A DNA stretch of 64,000 nt from NCBI RefSeq assembly GCF_963678635.1, contig NW_026971629.1:1-64000 (forward strand), written 5' to 3'. A program made the translations under genes and the position numbers. The notes beneath the pieces were generated by a model. It was given only the letters and a program-made list of their open reading frames with translations. It searched no databases and had not been told where the DNA came from. The stretch comes from Symsagittifera roscoffensis. Its lineage: Eukaryota > Xenacoelomorpha > Acoela > Convolutidae. Below are positions 42,724-54,583 of the stretch, piece after piece (the stretch's first letter is position 1; the number at the start of each line of letters is the position of its first letter).

Positions 42724-45021
42724 TTGTTTTTAGTTGGGTTATTTAGTAGATATCAGCCACTAGACATTACATTATTCAAAAATTGTCACATTCATGCGAC
42801 TCCTGACGAAAATTTCTCAAAAATTTACAATTGCTCCGACCACAAAGCAATCAGCATTCTAATTGAATGTCCTCACCATGAGGTAAAAGTCGCTATTGAA
42901 AACTTTCGAAGCTTCGGTAGCGTGGACTATAACGTAATCAAGAAATCAATACTAAGTGAGCCTTTCTCACCAGTATGTCACACAAACATCAACAGAATGT
43001 GCGAGGAACTTTACGACTATTTGGAAAATTTAGTAAACCAACATGTGCCTAGAAGAACGAGACGTCGCCAATCACTTCCGCCATGGGTTACGCCAAGTAC
43101 CTCAAACCTCATGAACAAACTGCGAACACAAACTAGAATATACAAATTGAAACCTACAAGCTACCGCAGAAATCTCATTCTATCTCTAAATAAAATGGTG
43201 GAAGAAGCAGTAGAGGAAGATAGAGTAAACTATCAGGAAAATTTGATGTCCACTCGTAACACACATTTAATTTTCAAACACTTTAAGAGTCTGAAAAAAT
43301 CAGAAACTCTCCCAAAGACTATGATCAAGGACGAAATAGCTGTTACTAAAGCCAAAGAAAAAGTGAACTTTTTGAATGAATATTTTCACTCTGTCTTTTC
43401 GCCCAAATCAAGCTTCAACCTCAGTGATATGAAGTGCGAAAACACGATATTGAGTAACTTCAGTATCTCAAAAACATATTTGAACCAAATTATAACAGAG
43501 CTGGACATAACAAAATCGCGGGGCCCAGATGGATTCCCACCAATTTTCTTCCAGCGAACGGCCAGAGAAATGACCACAGTTTTGCATTGCGTTTTTAAAA
43601 ACATCAAGAGGGTAAGGAAAATACCAGATAAATGGAAAGTTGCGGCTGTGTCGCCTATTTACAAGAAAGGTGACAAACGACTAATGGAAAACTACCGGCC
43701 GGTGTCACTCCTAAATATCATGAGTAAACTCCTGGAAAAATGCATGTATCCAGCGTTGTATGACCATTTCACTAAATTTCTCACAAGAAGTCAGCACGGT
43801 TTTGTTAAAAACCGTTCAGGAATTACAAACATGTTATCTTTCTTGAAAGAAATCTACGAAGCTATTGACAAGAACGCTGAAAACCATGTGATCGCATTCT
43901 ATACCGACTTCTCTAAGGCATTCGACAAAGTCCCACATTATGGACTACTAAAGAAAATGAGCAACATTGGAGTTGGAGGCTGTTTCCTTGAAATAATCGC
44001 AGACTATCTCAGCAACAGGAAACAATTTGTTCGTGCCGACAATTTCTCATCAGAAACTTTAGAAATTACAAGTGGCGTACCACAAGGATCGTTGATTGGT
44101 CCATTATTTTTCTGTATCTTCATAAATGATCTTCCTGAAGTATTGAAATTTAGTGACCCATTTATCTTTGCAGACGACCTAAAATTACTAGCAGTGAATG
44201 TAGACACAAAGGACATCCAGCAGGACCTAAAAAGCGTTGAAAACTGGGTAGACAAAAACAAGATGAGTCTGGCACTAGACAAATGTTTTAAAGTCGAATT
44301 TAGAGGAAATCAACACGAATTCATTCTTTGTGAAACAGCAGTGGAAAGCTCGAATGTGATAAAGGATCTAGGAATACATGTGTCCAAACATTTAACATGG
44401 ACAACCCATATTGACTCAAGAATGTCGAAAGCGAATAAAACGTTCTATTGCATCCGCAGAAACTTAGAATTCAAAGTCAAAATGCGCATAAAACTTGGTC
44501 TGTACAAATCCTTAATACTTCCTGTTCTAACGTATGGTCTAATTATTTGCAATATCTCGAGAAGCGACTTAGGGAGATTAGAAAGGTTCCAAAAGAAAGT
44601 CTTAAAATGGATCACGGGAAACGATTCTGACTATACAGAGCAGCTGAGATTGTTAAACATCCTGCCTCTTGCGTTGTTTCTCCAGCTGAACGAGTTACTG
44701 ATGATGGCGAAATTCATGCATGAAGAAAACGATCACATTATGCTCCCAGCAAAAATTGAAAATCCAGGAAGAACGAAAGAAATGTTCAACCTAAACAAGA
44801 CCAGAACTGAAAAAGCTAGAGGAGAGTTTACATTCAGGACGTGCCGTCTAATAAACCGACTAAATCAGAAAATTGAATTTCGAGAAATGCGAGGCTTAAA
44901 GCGAAGATTGATACAGACGATGTGGAAGTTTTTCGACGATCAATTCTCAGAACAAAACAAGTGCACATGGGTCCTCTTCTGTGACTGCAACATGTGCCGA
45001 AATAACTGGACAAAATTTTGA
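42724..45021 (+). CDS. LINE endonuclease C-terminus and reverse transcriptase (5'-truncated)
   Basis: An uninterrupted 765-codon frame opens at a TTG with no ATG, indicating a 5' truncation. The first about 45 residues are the end of an APE-type endonuclease (SDHKAIS). RT blocks follow: KSRGPDGFPPIFF, YRPVSLLNIMSKLLE, FYTDFSKAFDKVPH, GVPQGSLIGPLFF and FADDLKLL, with catalytic Asp at 484-485. The C-terminus is Cys-rich (CDCNMCRNNW). Full-length elements of such clades also carry a complete endonuclease and often an ORF1, both missing here. The lack of stops implies recent insertion. The clade is probably in the CR1/Jockey-like assemblage but was not assigned. Confidence 0.88.
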   Translation: MFLVGLFSRYQPLDITLFKNCHIHATPDENFSKIYNCSDHKAISILIECPHHEVKVAIENFRSFGSVDYNVIKKSILSEPFSPVCHTNINRMCEELYDYLENLVNQHVPRRTRRRQSLPPWVTPSTSNLMNKLRTQTRIYKLKPTSYRRNLILSLNKMVEEAVEEDRVNYQENLMSTRNTHLIFKHFKSLKKSETLPKTMIKDEIAVTKAKEKVNFLNEYFHSVFSPKSSFNLSDMKCENTILSNFSISKTYLNQIITELDITKSRGPDGFPPIFFQRTAREMTTVLHCVFKNIKRVRKIPDKWKVAAVSPIYKKGDKRLMENYRPVSLLNIMSKLLEKCMYPALYDHFTKFLTRSQHGFVKNRSGITNMLSFLKEIYEAIDKNAENHVIAFYTDFSKAFDKVPHYGLLKKMSNIGVGGCFLEIIADYLSNRKQFVRADNFSSETLEITSGVPQGSLIGPLFFCIFINDLPEVLKFSDPFIFADDLKLLAVNVDTKDIQQDLKSVENWVDKNKMSLALDKCFKVEFRGNQHEFILCETAVESSNVIKDLGIHVSKHLTWTTHIDSRMSKANKTFYCIRRNLEFKVKMRIKLGLYKSLILPVLTYGLIICNISRSDLGRLERFQKKVLKWITGNDSDYTEQLRLLNILPLALFLQLNELLMMAKFMHEENDHIMLPAKIENPGRTKEMFNLNKTRTEKARGEFTFRTCRLINRLNQKIEFREMRGLKRRLIQTMWKFFDDQFSEQNKCTWVLFCDCNMCRNNWTKF

Positions 45022-45084
45022 GAACTTTGGGGATATCATCCCATCAGTATCCTACTGAAAATTCACAACAACAACAACAACAAC
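42724..45084 (+). mobile_element. 5'-truncated LINE (non-LTR retrotransposon)
   Basis: The element comprises the RT frame, a 3' UTR of about 40 bp with a 5-bp hairpin GGGAT-ATC-ATCCC (45030-45042), and a terminal (ACA)n run at 45064-45084. Short simple-repeat tails instead of poly(A) plus a terminal hairpin are typical of several LINE clades. I could not define a target-site duplication, and the 5' boundary is approximate. Confidence 0.8.
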
Positions 45085-48000
45085 TAGTTCACGGTCACTA
45101 GTTCCGAGCAAATGCCGATCTGATTGCTGATATTAGGTTAAATTTTCAGGATCAACTGTTCAATCCCCCCCCCCCTAAGTTATCTAAGAATGTGCTCCCA
45201 AAGCATGTTTTAATTCTGAAACTTAATTCCGCATGAAATGTTCAATTCAAATAAGACAGCAGAATATGCGACTCGAGAAAATTTTTTAAACGGATTAGCT
45301 ATGTTATACTGTTAATAAGCTGAAATACTAATCACAATTTTGTATCGATTACCTTTTTTGATCAATTAGACCAACTTATTTTTATAATCTGATTTTAATT
45401 AACAGTCGTATTCTAAATTTTTTTAAAGTTTTTCTTTTGTGCGCGGAGTCGGGTACAACATTCAAGTTTCAAACAGGTTGGAGCAATTTTTTTGATGTTT
45501 TATTTGTGATGCACTTTGATATGATGAAACACTTTCAACCGTCGTTGGCCAATTTTTAAAAACACTTTCGAAATGTTTCTTAAAACCGGTTGTAAAAACC
45601 GGTCTTAGAACTGTTTGAGAAAAACCGATCGTAAAGTTTTGGACTTAAGTCCAGCTTACAGCGAGTTTTTGTTCGTTTTTGTGACCCGAAGAAAATCTCT
45701 TGTTTTTATAACCCCTCGTCATATGTAAAACATATGTACCCACCATCCTTCACCTCACCCAGCTCGCCTCACATTTACACCTCTAACTCTATCTACATTA
45801 AAACCCCCAACACTTACTCCCCTAACACCTATCCCCCTATACAAACTATATTGCGCTCCCTACCCAAAATGGCACCCCGTTCCTTGAGTGGGAGCGTAAA
45901 TGGGTATAAGAGAGGGTATAATTTCCTGTCTGTTCTGCCACACACGCACTTATATGCCCTCCATTCCTACACACAAAAACATCATGTGGCTGATCTGTAA
46001 AAAAATCAGTCGCATAAAATGTTTGATTATCGAAATAAATTTTTAAAAAATGAACAAAGCAAACACTGTGAGGAGACTAAAAAAACGATAGTTGTTTCAA
46101 TACAAGCCAAATATGACTCTCACTTTAACGCATTCAGCGTTCGTGTTTTGAATATATGCAGAAAAGTGCGCGAAAAAACAGTCTCGATTAAATAACTGAA
46201 TATCTTTCATTTTTTGATAAATTCGAATAAAATTTACTTCAAAATCATCGGTTACAATCGACTTTCTTCTTCTGAAAATAGTAACAGGTTCACAAAACTG
46301 TAATTGATATGATCAATTATTGTTGAAACTTACTGAAACTGAAAATAAATTTCCATTGTAGTCGATTATTTTTCATAAAACTTCTGTGCAATTCAGATTT
46401 TGCTGGCATTCCATTTATTTGTCGTTCGACTTGAATACAATACATTTAACAATTTTCAAGTTTTGACCAAAGATTTTCAGAAAATCTTATAAAGCTTGCA
46501 AAAACTTTCCTTTTTTTACAATCTTCTTCAACAAACGCCAAAATTTTTATGAATGTGTTTTTATACTGCACTTACAAATAAAAATTGGTTCCTGAAAGTT
46601 CTGTCAATGTTCATCATTTTTTTTTTCATTCTATTTTGTTGTTTTGATAAATGCAATTCGAAAAAAAATTCTTGAAACAAATTTTGATTTGTTTTAATGA
46701 CTATACATATTCAGCGGTTTTTTGCAGACAATTGAATGTCACTTATAAGGAATCAAGTCAGATAGATTTAGACGTATTGCATATAAGTGTTAATTGTTAT
46801 TTTAACGAAAAACTCTTGAAATCAGCAACTCGCTTGACCGTGTTAGAAAGAGTTGCATGGAACCTTGATACGGGTGGCATAAAATTATCCACGGAACATC
46901 GCTCTATCAACTATTTAATATAGCAAATATTTCATTTTCGCCCATGAAACTTTCGTTACTTGCGCAGAGAATTTTTTTTCTGGTTATAAGAAATTAAAAC
47001 TTATGCATATTGAAAAAAAATGTAAGTTATCTTACGACGTTCTTAGAAGAATTTTTCGTAGATTTCCTTGTTTTTTATTAATTGTTTTTATCTTACAACA
47101 ATATTCTAAGAATAAGGCTTTTTATCGTAATCATCTAGAGCCGAAATAAAAAACAAGGTAACCTTAATTCCAGGAAAAATCATATTAAAATTTTTTTGGT
47201 CAAACCGGCCGACGCTGGAAGATATACTCTCAAAAAAGATCTCTTCACAAATATCTAAGACAGATAGAGTCGCTCACACTGCAGAATGTTTGAATTGATC
47301 AAAACAACATGGTTTTTGACCAGTTTTAATTTTAACTACGCCAAACCAGGTACCAGAAATAATCATCAGACTGGGTCGAGTGACATATCATATTAAACTC
47401 CCTTACGTCTTGATTGAAGGCACATATGTTATTTTCAAAAAATTTCCCCAGTGTCGTGAAAAACCGGTTCGAAATTTTTAATTTTTCTTCTTTCCTTACG
47501 TTGATCGAGTAAGCAGACTTTCATTAGCTTATTTATGCTTAATTAAAGCCTCAAAGTTTCAGTTTTACTCAAACAAATTTAGTTTTTCGAGTTTTTAGCG
47601 CCAATTTGGGAATTAAAAGCTTCAAATACCAAAATTTTCTGCCAAAAAAAATGAATTTTTTAATGATTTTTTTCGTTTTTCTAGTTATTTTTCTACGAAA
47701 CTGTTTGCATTTGGCCTATTTTACTATGAATGCTGCATATGTTTCAGTTAGATTTTTTTGCTCAGGTTTTGATTTCACGCAGAAAAAAAACGACACTAAT
47801 TTGAAGTATTTTTTTTGCTGTTTTCATGAAATCTATGGTCGGAACATTCTGTGCTACTTGCACAGTAACCGGCTATTTTGTTCACAATTAAAAACTGCAC
47901 AGCAGGAAATGTTTTGTGCCTAATTTTGTTTCTAGCATTTTTAACACTTCAATAAGACATTTTCCGATGAAGAAAAATCAGAGATTAAGTTTCACCTAAA

Positions 48001-50984
48001 TATTGCATTTGGTGACTAGCCAAATAAATATTTGCTATCGCTGAACGCACAATTAAGTGCAAAAAGCAACAATTTGTTCAGGCTAGAAAGCTTGTCTTTT
48101 GAGAAATTCAGTAGTCTTCAAAAGTTGCACTAGTTTTTTTTCACATATTTGAATTATATTGTTAATTCATAACAAAAAACTCTGAAAAAAGTTATCAACA
48201 AAAAACTCCCCGTAAAAGGTTTGCTGAATTGCAAAAACAAGCTGTGAGCACAAAAGCGTGAAAAACTTTAGTTTCTTTGAATAATAGCTTATCGTTATTT
48301 AAATTGGCCAAATTTCAAAAATTTAAATTACATTGTAAATCACCAAAATGTCTAGTGACATTGGTGTCACCTAATATCTGAATTTTTTTCAATGAAAATT
48401 TTCGATAATAAATATTTAAAAAACACAAAAAAACGTAAAATGTTATATTTTAATCACGAAAGTGAGTTTGCGATCAAAAAAGAACAAAAGTTCACCTAAA
48501 TCTCAGATATTTTTCATGAAAATGCTTGTCATACAATTTTGATTCTTTATGAATTATGTATGATGAGCGTTTCTATTGCACTCAATTTATTAAATTTCTT
48601 GGGATAATCATTTTTTGTGGGGACTTTTTTGTAGGCATAGCTTATAAATAAATAAGAATAGCCGGTTGCTGTGCAATTAGCAAATAAGGTTGCGATCCCA
48701 CGTATTTCATATTTTGCTCGTTGTTTTAGTTCTTTAAATTTTGCGAAGGGATCTTATAAATAAATAAGATTAGCCGGCTGCTGTGCAATAAGCAACTCTA
48801 AAGGAAACCACGACATACCTTCGAAAGTCAGTTTTTGCTTTAAAAAACTTATACTGTTGATGATTTTGGCAGTGGTTAGCCTGGTAAGTGAATCGTTTTT
48901 CGGATTTGGATCTAAGGTATTTAACCCGCCGCGTATCTAAGAAGCGTTAAAAAGATCAATATACATTTTTAGAAAATTATTTTCCAATTCGTTCTTACAT
49001 TTGGTAGATTGAGTGCTTTATAAATGGGTGTCTCTATTTTGGCAACTTTTTAGCAGAAGTATTTTTGCACAGTCACATCTCGGACGTGACTTAGTAATTT
49101 TTCGGTTACCTGGCAACATGATTAACCATGCAGAAGTTCATCCATATTATAAAGCAAGAGGATTCTAAAAAAGAAGTTGTGATTGGATTTTCGGTTTTCA
49201 CTTTTCAGTTAAATCATCGCAATCATCCGTGCTCGTTGATAAGAAAAGTTGAGGCTCAAATTGAAAATCCTAGAGAAATAAGTCAGTAATACATAACTGA
49301 GCACCAAACAAGCACACCCCCCCCCCTCCCCATCCCCCTTCCAGTTTAAAGTCGCAGAGATAATTAAGGCGCTTTCAGGCACTATGATCAGTTATCCATG
49401 ATTATGCATGATCAGTACATTTGCAACCGTCATTCATGATATAGTTCTGAATCAGGGCTCACAATACCTAGGACGCCAAACCTAGTTCCCCTACCATCCT
49501 CCGTCACTACCATCAACCATCAACCCCTCCCACTTCCTATTTGCCACATCACAACCTGTCTTCCTATTCCTGCAATAAGACCCAGTTGGTCTCCTTGTTT
49601 TCCCTGATGGGATCACAGTCAGTGGTTTCCTGGCGCGACAGGGAAAATAAATTTTGGCGGCGGCACTCAATCAGCGTGACATCCTTGCTGGCCACTTTGA
49701 AATGAAATTTGACAAAAACTTCTTTGAAATAACTCACTCCCTCTGCATTTTGTGGAAACGCACGCCATTCATCAACTACTTTGAAATATAACTCGTTAAA
49801 TAAATCAAAACCAAATTTCTTTCCTCAAAAACCTCAAAATTAGTTATGCATCGACTGACGCACTGTGAAAAAAATTTATTTTTAAGAAAGAATTTTTCTC
49901 TGTTCTGTGTCTCAAAATTACAACAAACCCAACTATTGTTTCAAAAGGCTGATTTAGCAATTTTATACTATTGATTTCCAAGTTTTAATGATCAATGTCT
50001 TTGGATGAGCATATATTTTTTCTTTGTCTATCCACACTCCCCCTTCTATTATTTGTTTCTCCAGACTGATGAAGTCATATAACGGACCGTAGATAATTTC
50101 CTCTGTTTTGATCCACTTGCTTTGGTTAAACTTGAATCATAAAAATTAAGATACAGAAATCTTGGCCAAATGCTACCGCCTGTCATAAAAACACACTAGA
50201 TAGAAGCGATTTTTGTTTGGTTGCAAAAAGAGGACATTAAATTTAATGAAGCATCCCAACATGTCGTGGCCTGGTGTCTCAAATCCTCCCCGGTGTTTTA
50301 AAATTAGATTTTGATCTTTTTTGGTGTCTTTTGAACAGCAGGTTCTCCCAATTATCCTTTGTTACCCAAAAATAACCAAAAAGGAAAAAAAAAACAAACA
50401 AGCGAGTGATATAGCTTAGCCGGTCATTAGTGTCAGGGTTCTTAAATCAGCTAACCTGCAGTTTCTGCTTCAGTAAATTTGCATTTTATAATGCGCCTTT
50501 TATAAATAATTTCAAAAGTAATCTTTGTCTTTTAACTGCAATGGCGGATTTTGATTTCATTATTTTTTTTTACGAGCTACTGTCGAGCAATTCGTAAGAA
50601 AATTTATGCTGAGATTTTAATCAAAATAGAAATTATTGCAAAAACAGGATTCTCTTTTGTGCATTGAATTTTTTTAGCAAGTGTAGTTAAAGTTAAATAA
50701 AAATTTACCGGTTCTTTTATGTTATTTTAATCAATTGGTCTGACTTTGGTGTGCTAACAACAAACCTTTCGATTATTACTGTTTTTAAAACCCAAATATT
50801 CTTATCAAAATCACCTGCGACGCTAATTAGCTCGGACAGTCAGCCTTTCAAATTATGTTTTTGTTTACAGAAACTGTCGGCATGAAATCCTCAAATTTGG
50901 CATGAAAACATTCTGATAGAATTCTGTGGATTTAATTTTGAAGTTCTGAAGTCGTGAAACAATTTCGGTCGGATAAATAGAAAA
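45085..50984. other. Non-coding stretch before the Ser-rich gene
   Basis: There is no convincing exon. It contains C-rich patches (45735-45880, 49315-49345), a 43-bp direct repeat (48641-48683 and 48753-48795), a relative of the palindromic repeat family near 48521-48577, and a locally GC-richer segment (about 49440-49710). That last segment could hold a promoter or 5' exon of the gene at 50985. Confidence 0.45.
48641..48795 (+). repeat. 43-bp direct repeat pair
   Basis: The segment at 48641-48683 recurs at 48753-48795 with three differences, offset by 112 bp. It begins CTTATAAATAAATAAGA and includes TAGCCGG and GCTGTGCAAT. The sequence between the copies is not similar. Confidence 0.75.
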
Positions 50985-53426
50985 ATGGACAGAAAAATGG
51001 AGTATAATTCAGACAAATTTGCGGATAAAAGTAGCAAAGAGTTCAGAACAAGTGATTGCAAGCCAAATTATGAAAATACAAGTTTAATTCTGACCTCTCA
51101 AAGTACAGATGCTACAGAGCAGGGAGAATTAGCTAGCAAAAATGAAAATCCTCGAGCCATTAATAGTTCAAACCAAAATCTGCGAACGTTTATTGAAACT
51201 CCTAACACGACCTCAAAAACGCTTATTTTGAACAACCAAAATACACGTGAACCGAATCGGGAAGATTGTGAAATTTCTGAGAAGCCGCTGTCAAAATCGA
51301 GTTTTTCAGTGGATCAGTCTAACTCAGAAGAAGAATATTACGACTTCAAAAACAAGTCCGAAACTCCGGAAAAACCTAGAACGCCACGAAGAAAACTTGT
51401 TAAGCTAATTCACCAAGAATCACTTAAGCAGGATAGTGAAAGTCTTTCAAAAGATAGTGAATCTTTAACCTTCGAAGGTGAAAATTGGGTTTCACAGAAT
51501 AGTCCAGATAAAATCAGAGAAAATGACAGCGAAAACTTAGACGTTTTATTTACAGAATCAGATCAATTTCCTAGAAATTCTTTGCCTAAAGAAACAGTTT
51601 CAGCTCATATAATACAAGAAAAATTGAGCGAAGATTTAGATTTGTTTGCAAACCCCGAAGAAAATGAATCTCAAAGCCTAAGTAAAAGTTATAAGTCCCC
51701 TGGTAAAAGTTATATTTTATTACCAGCCAGTTCAAATGCTGGGAAACTTTCAAAACCTTGCAGCAGTTTCAAAAATGAAACTAACAGTGAAATTATCAAG
51801 CCCAACCGGCCATTGTCAGTTATAATTTCAGTTGATCCCGAAATCGTACCCAGTAGATTGGACGCTCCAGTTACCCTAGAGCGGGCTTTTTCTCAATACA
51901 ATAAGAACAAACCAAGTTCTTCCGTCAAAGTTTCAGCTAACAAAAGCCGGAAGCCTTTTGGAAACAGCGTATTTACGACAAATTCTTCGGAACAGAAGCG
52001 GATAACAGATTCTCCCGAAAGCCTCTCTCAAATTGAAAAATCCGGCTCAACTAAATCCAAACTGAAAGCTTCTGACATCAAACGAGATTTAAACAATTCG
52101 GATAATTCTGGGAATTCAAGTAAACCGGTTAATTTGAAATCAGAAGTTAGCTGTAAACGCCCTTTAAACCGAAGCTACACAGTCTCAAATACAAACCCAA
52201 ATTTACAACCGTCAAACTCAAGTTTATGCGACCGAGATAGAAGTAATATTATTACTAGTTATAACATTGGGTCTGCTTCGCCTTTTACTGGGAAACATAA
52301 TAACCGCGCCTTATTCCGGGAACACAGTCCGAATATAGGCTGGAAAACAAGGTCAAGGTCTGTTCGCCAGCCTAGAAAGTCTGGTTATTTTGGTTATCGA
52401 CAAGCTGGAATTAATCACTATTCATCCTATTATTCTCCGAATACAGGTTTGCACGTCATAGAGATCGTCAAAATAGCGTGCACAAAATGTTGCTGATATT
52501 TCACTTTTACAACAATTTCTTTGAAAAAGTGATAAAGGGATGCTAAATTTTCAAAGTTGTTTCAAAAATTAAAGGGTATAAAAAAAAGGATAGACAGACG
52601 AGACGGCTTTAAATTTTTTTTTCAAAAAAAAATGCTGATCCATTGACAATTCCCCGGCCCCTTTGCGAAGGGTGAGGGTAAAGGTTCGTTGTTATGTACC
52701 AAATTCATTCATGCTTAACCATTGCATTAGTTTTTTTATAGGCACGGCAAATCGTTGTTAGATAGGGTTTATAGTTAAAGAGATCCAAAATTACTAAGTC
52801 AGAACAAAAATTGATCGTTAAGTCCTTCGTTTATGGTAAAAATTACTGAAATGACCAAAAAATTTATTTAACAAAAAACAAAACGACAAAAAGATGAACA
52901 ACCTCTGCTTAAAATCAGGAAAGAATGTCAGAAGAAAAATTGATTCATCAGCCGGTTGTGATTTTGACGATTTCTCGCAGGTGTCGGAGTTAAATTAGCA
53001 GATTTTGATCCCCAAATCTTTCTTAAAAGTCCAATATTGACAGGGGGAAAATTAAATAATAGGATTGTCTCAGCTTCTTACAAGAATTTGGAACAAAGGA
53101 ACTATTTTTCTGGCAGCGGTCAGCTTTTAATTCGCGACTCAATCAGTCTAAAAAGATCACCACAAAATTCATTTCGGCGTGAATTAATCAATGATTTGAA
53201 TAAACAGTTTGGACCAAGCTCGAGACACCAAAACTCTGGAAAAATCCTGGAGGGCGCGGGAGTTTTCCACGGAGCTAACCCGCTTCAAAGTGCGGTGGGT
53301 TCTTCTCAAAATTCACTGGGAAATCTGAGTAGAGGAGAAAGTTTAAGACATCGAAATCAGATTGAAAGAACGATTTCGAATGCTACAGAACAGGTTAGAT
53401 GTTATACTAACAGAGATAAATTTTAG
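50985..53426 (+). CDS. Ser/Asn-rich host protein, at least two exons
   Basis: Exon 1 starts at ATG 50985 in an A-rich context and is open for 503 codons. A donor, CAG|GTTTGC, after 52446 joins to an acceptor, TTTCTCGCAG, ending at 52980 (intron 534 bp). The junction falls after the first base of a codon and preserves the frame into exon 2, which continues to a stop at 53424-53426, or to a donor-like CAG|GTTAGA after 53393. The product is about 615 aa, hydrophilic, rich in Ser, Asn, Lys and Glu, with SP/TP sites (TPEKPRTPRRK) and a tandem DSESLSKDSESL. No domain, signal peptide or membrane helix is visible. It is probably a largely disordered phosphoprotein of unknown function. If the intron is retained, the protein ends 16 codons after the donor. 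More exons may follow. Confidence 0.65.
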
Positions 53427-54229
53427 GGGACTCGGTTAATTTATTTTTACTGTTAAATTGAGGAAGATAGGGAAAATTTTGGATTCAGCTTTTTCTATCA
53501 CAAAAACAGCGCTCACAAAGACTCGTCGTTTGAACTAGTGTGATCAGTTTTCCTATTAAAGCTCTCTCTGTCTTGCTTAGAAAAGGCAGGTTTGACATAC
53601 AATGACATCAGTCTATAATGGTGCATAGCTGTTATTTTTAGTTCGATTTTGGCAATTAAGTAGATGGAAACACGTTTTTTAAGTAAAATTTTCTAAATTG
53701 GAATTCTAGTTTTTGCCATCTTTTCTCAAAAACGTTGAAAAAAAAACTTGCGAAAAAAATCCAAAGGTTTTAGTTTTTTCCTTGTATCATTTTTCTTCGC
53801 TGAAAATAAAGAGCCAGCTGCTCAATTTGATAGTTTGATTGCTGCAATGCGTTAGATAAAAAGTAAGTGGTATTTTATATTAAGCCATAGGAGCATTTGA
53901 AACTACCTATAGTTTTGATACTATTTGCTCTAATTATGTGAACATATTTTAAACTTATTTGAAAAGGACGACGTGATCACACATATCTGTGATAAGAAGC
54001 CATGCAACGAATTAGTGTCGCTAGACTTTAACGTCGATAGCAGCCAAATATCTGTGATGTTCGCGAAAATCGCAAACTCAAATCCAAAGAAACAGTTAAG
54101 ATAATTTTTGATTAAATTTGATTGGAAATGGTTTTTCTTGAAAACTAATTTATCATGACATTATGGAATAGTCAGTAAACATACTTCAATTTGTCGGTTA
54201 ATATAATAAATTTCAGATTTGACGATAGG
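53427..54229. other. Non-coding stretch downstream of the Ser-rich gene
   Basis: Likely 3' UTR, intron or intergenic DNA. No further exon was defended here. Confidence 0.4.
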
Positions 54230-54583
54230 CAGGGGCGGATCTAGGCTTTTCTCGACGAGGGGGGGGGGGATTTTCAAAAACTTTCGAATTTTTGTCTACT
54301 TTTTTTAAAGTCGACAAACTGTTTTGGCCAAAAATTCTGCGCCGCAGGCAAAACTTTAGAAGAAACAGAAAAACAGGCCAAAAAGGCTTTTTTGGGCACT
54401 TTTTGGAAAAATTTAAGCAAAAAAATCGCGTTTTTTGGCGCGCGCTCCCGCGTTAAAATAAGTATCTATTGGCGCCCAAGTTCAAAATAGTTCAAAGATG
54501 GGATCCTTTGGGTCGTTAGGGGGTCGAATCCCTGAGGGAAAATTCGACCTCCCCCCCCCCCCCCCCCCTCAAATCCGCCCCTG
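54230..54583. mobile_element. 354-bp hAT-like MITE
   Basis: The ends are CAGGGGCGGAT and its inverse ATCCGCCCCTG. Just inside them are a G-run on one side and a C-run on the other, so the element is strongly self-complementary. Flanking octamers ACGATAGG and TTGATAGG match at six of eight positions, compatible with an aged 8-bp hAT target duplication. Termini of the CAGGGGCGGAT type are common in animal hAT MITEs. No transposase is encoded. Confidence 0.85.
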
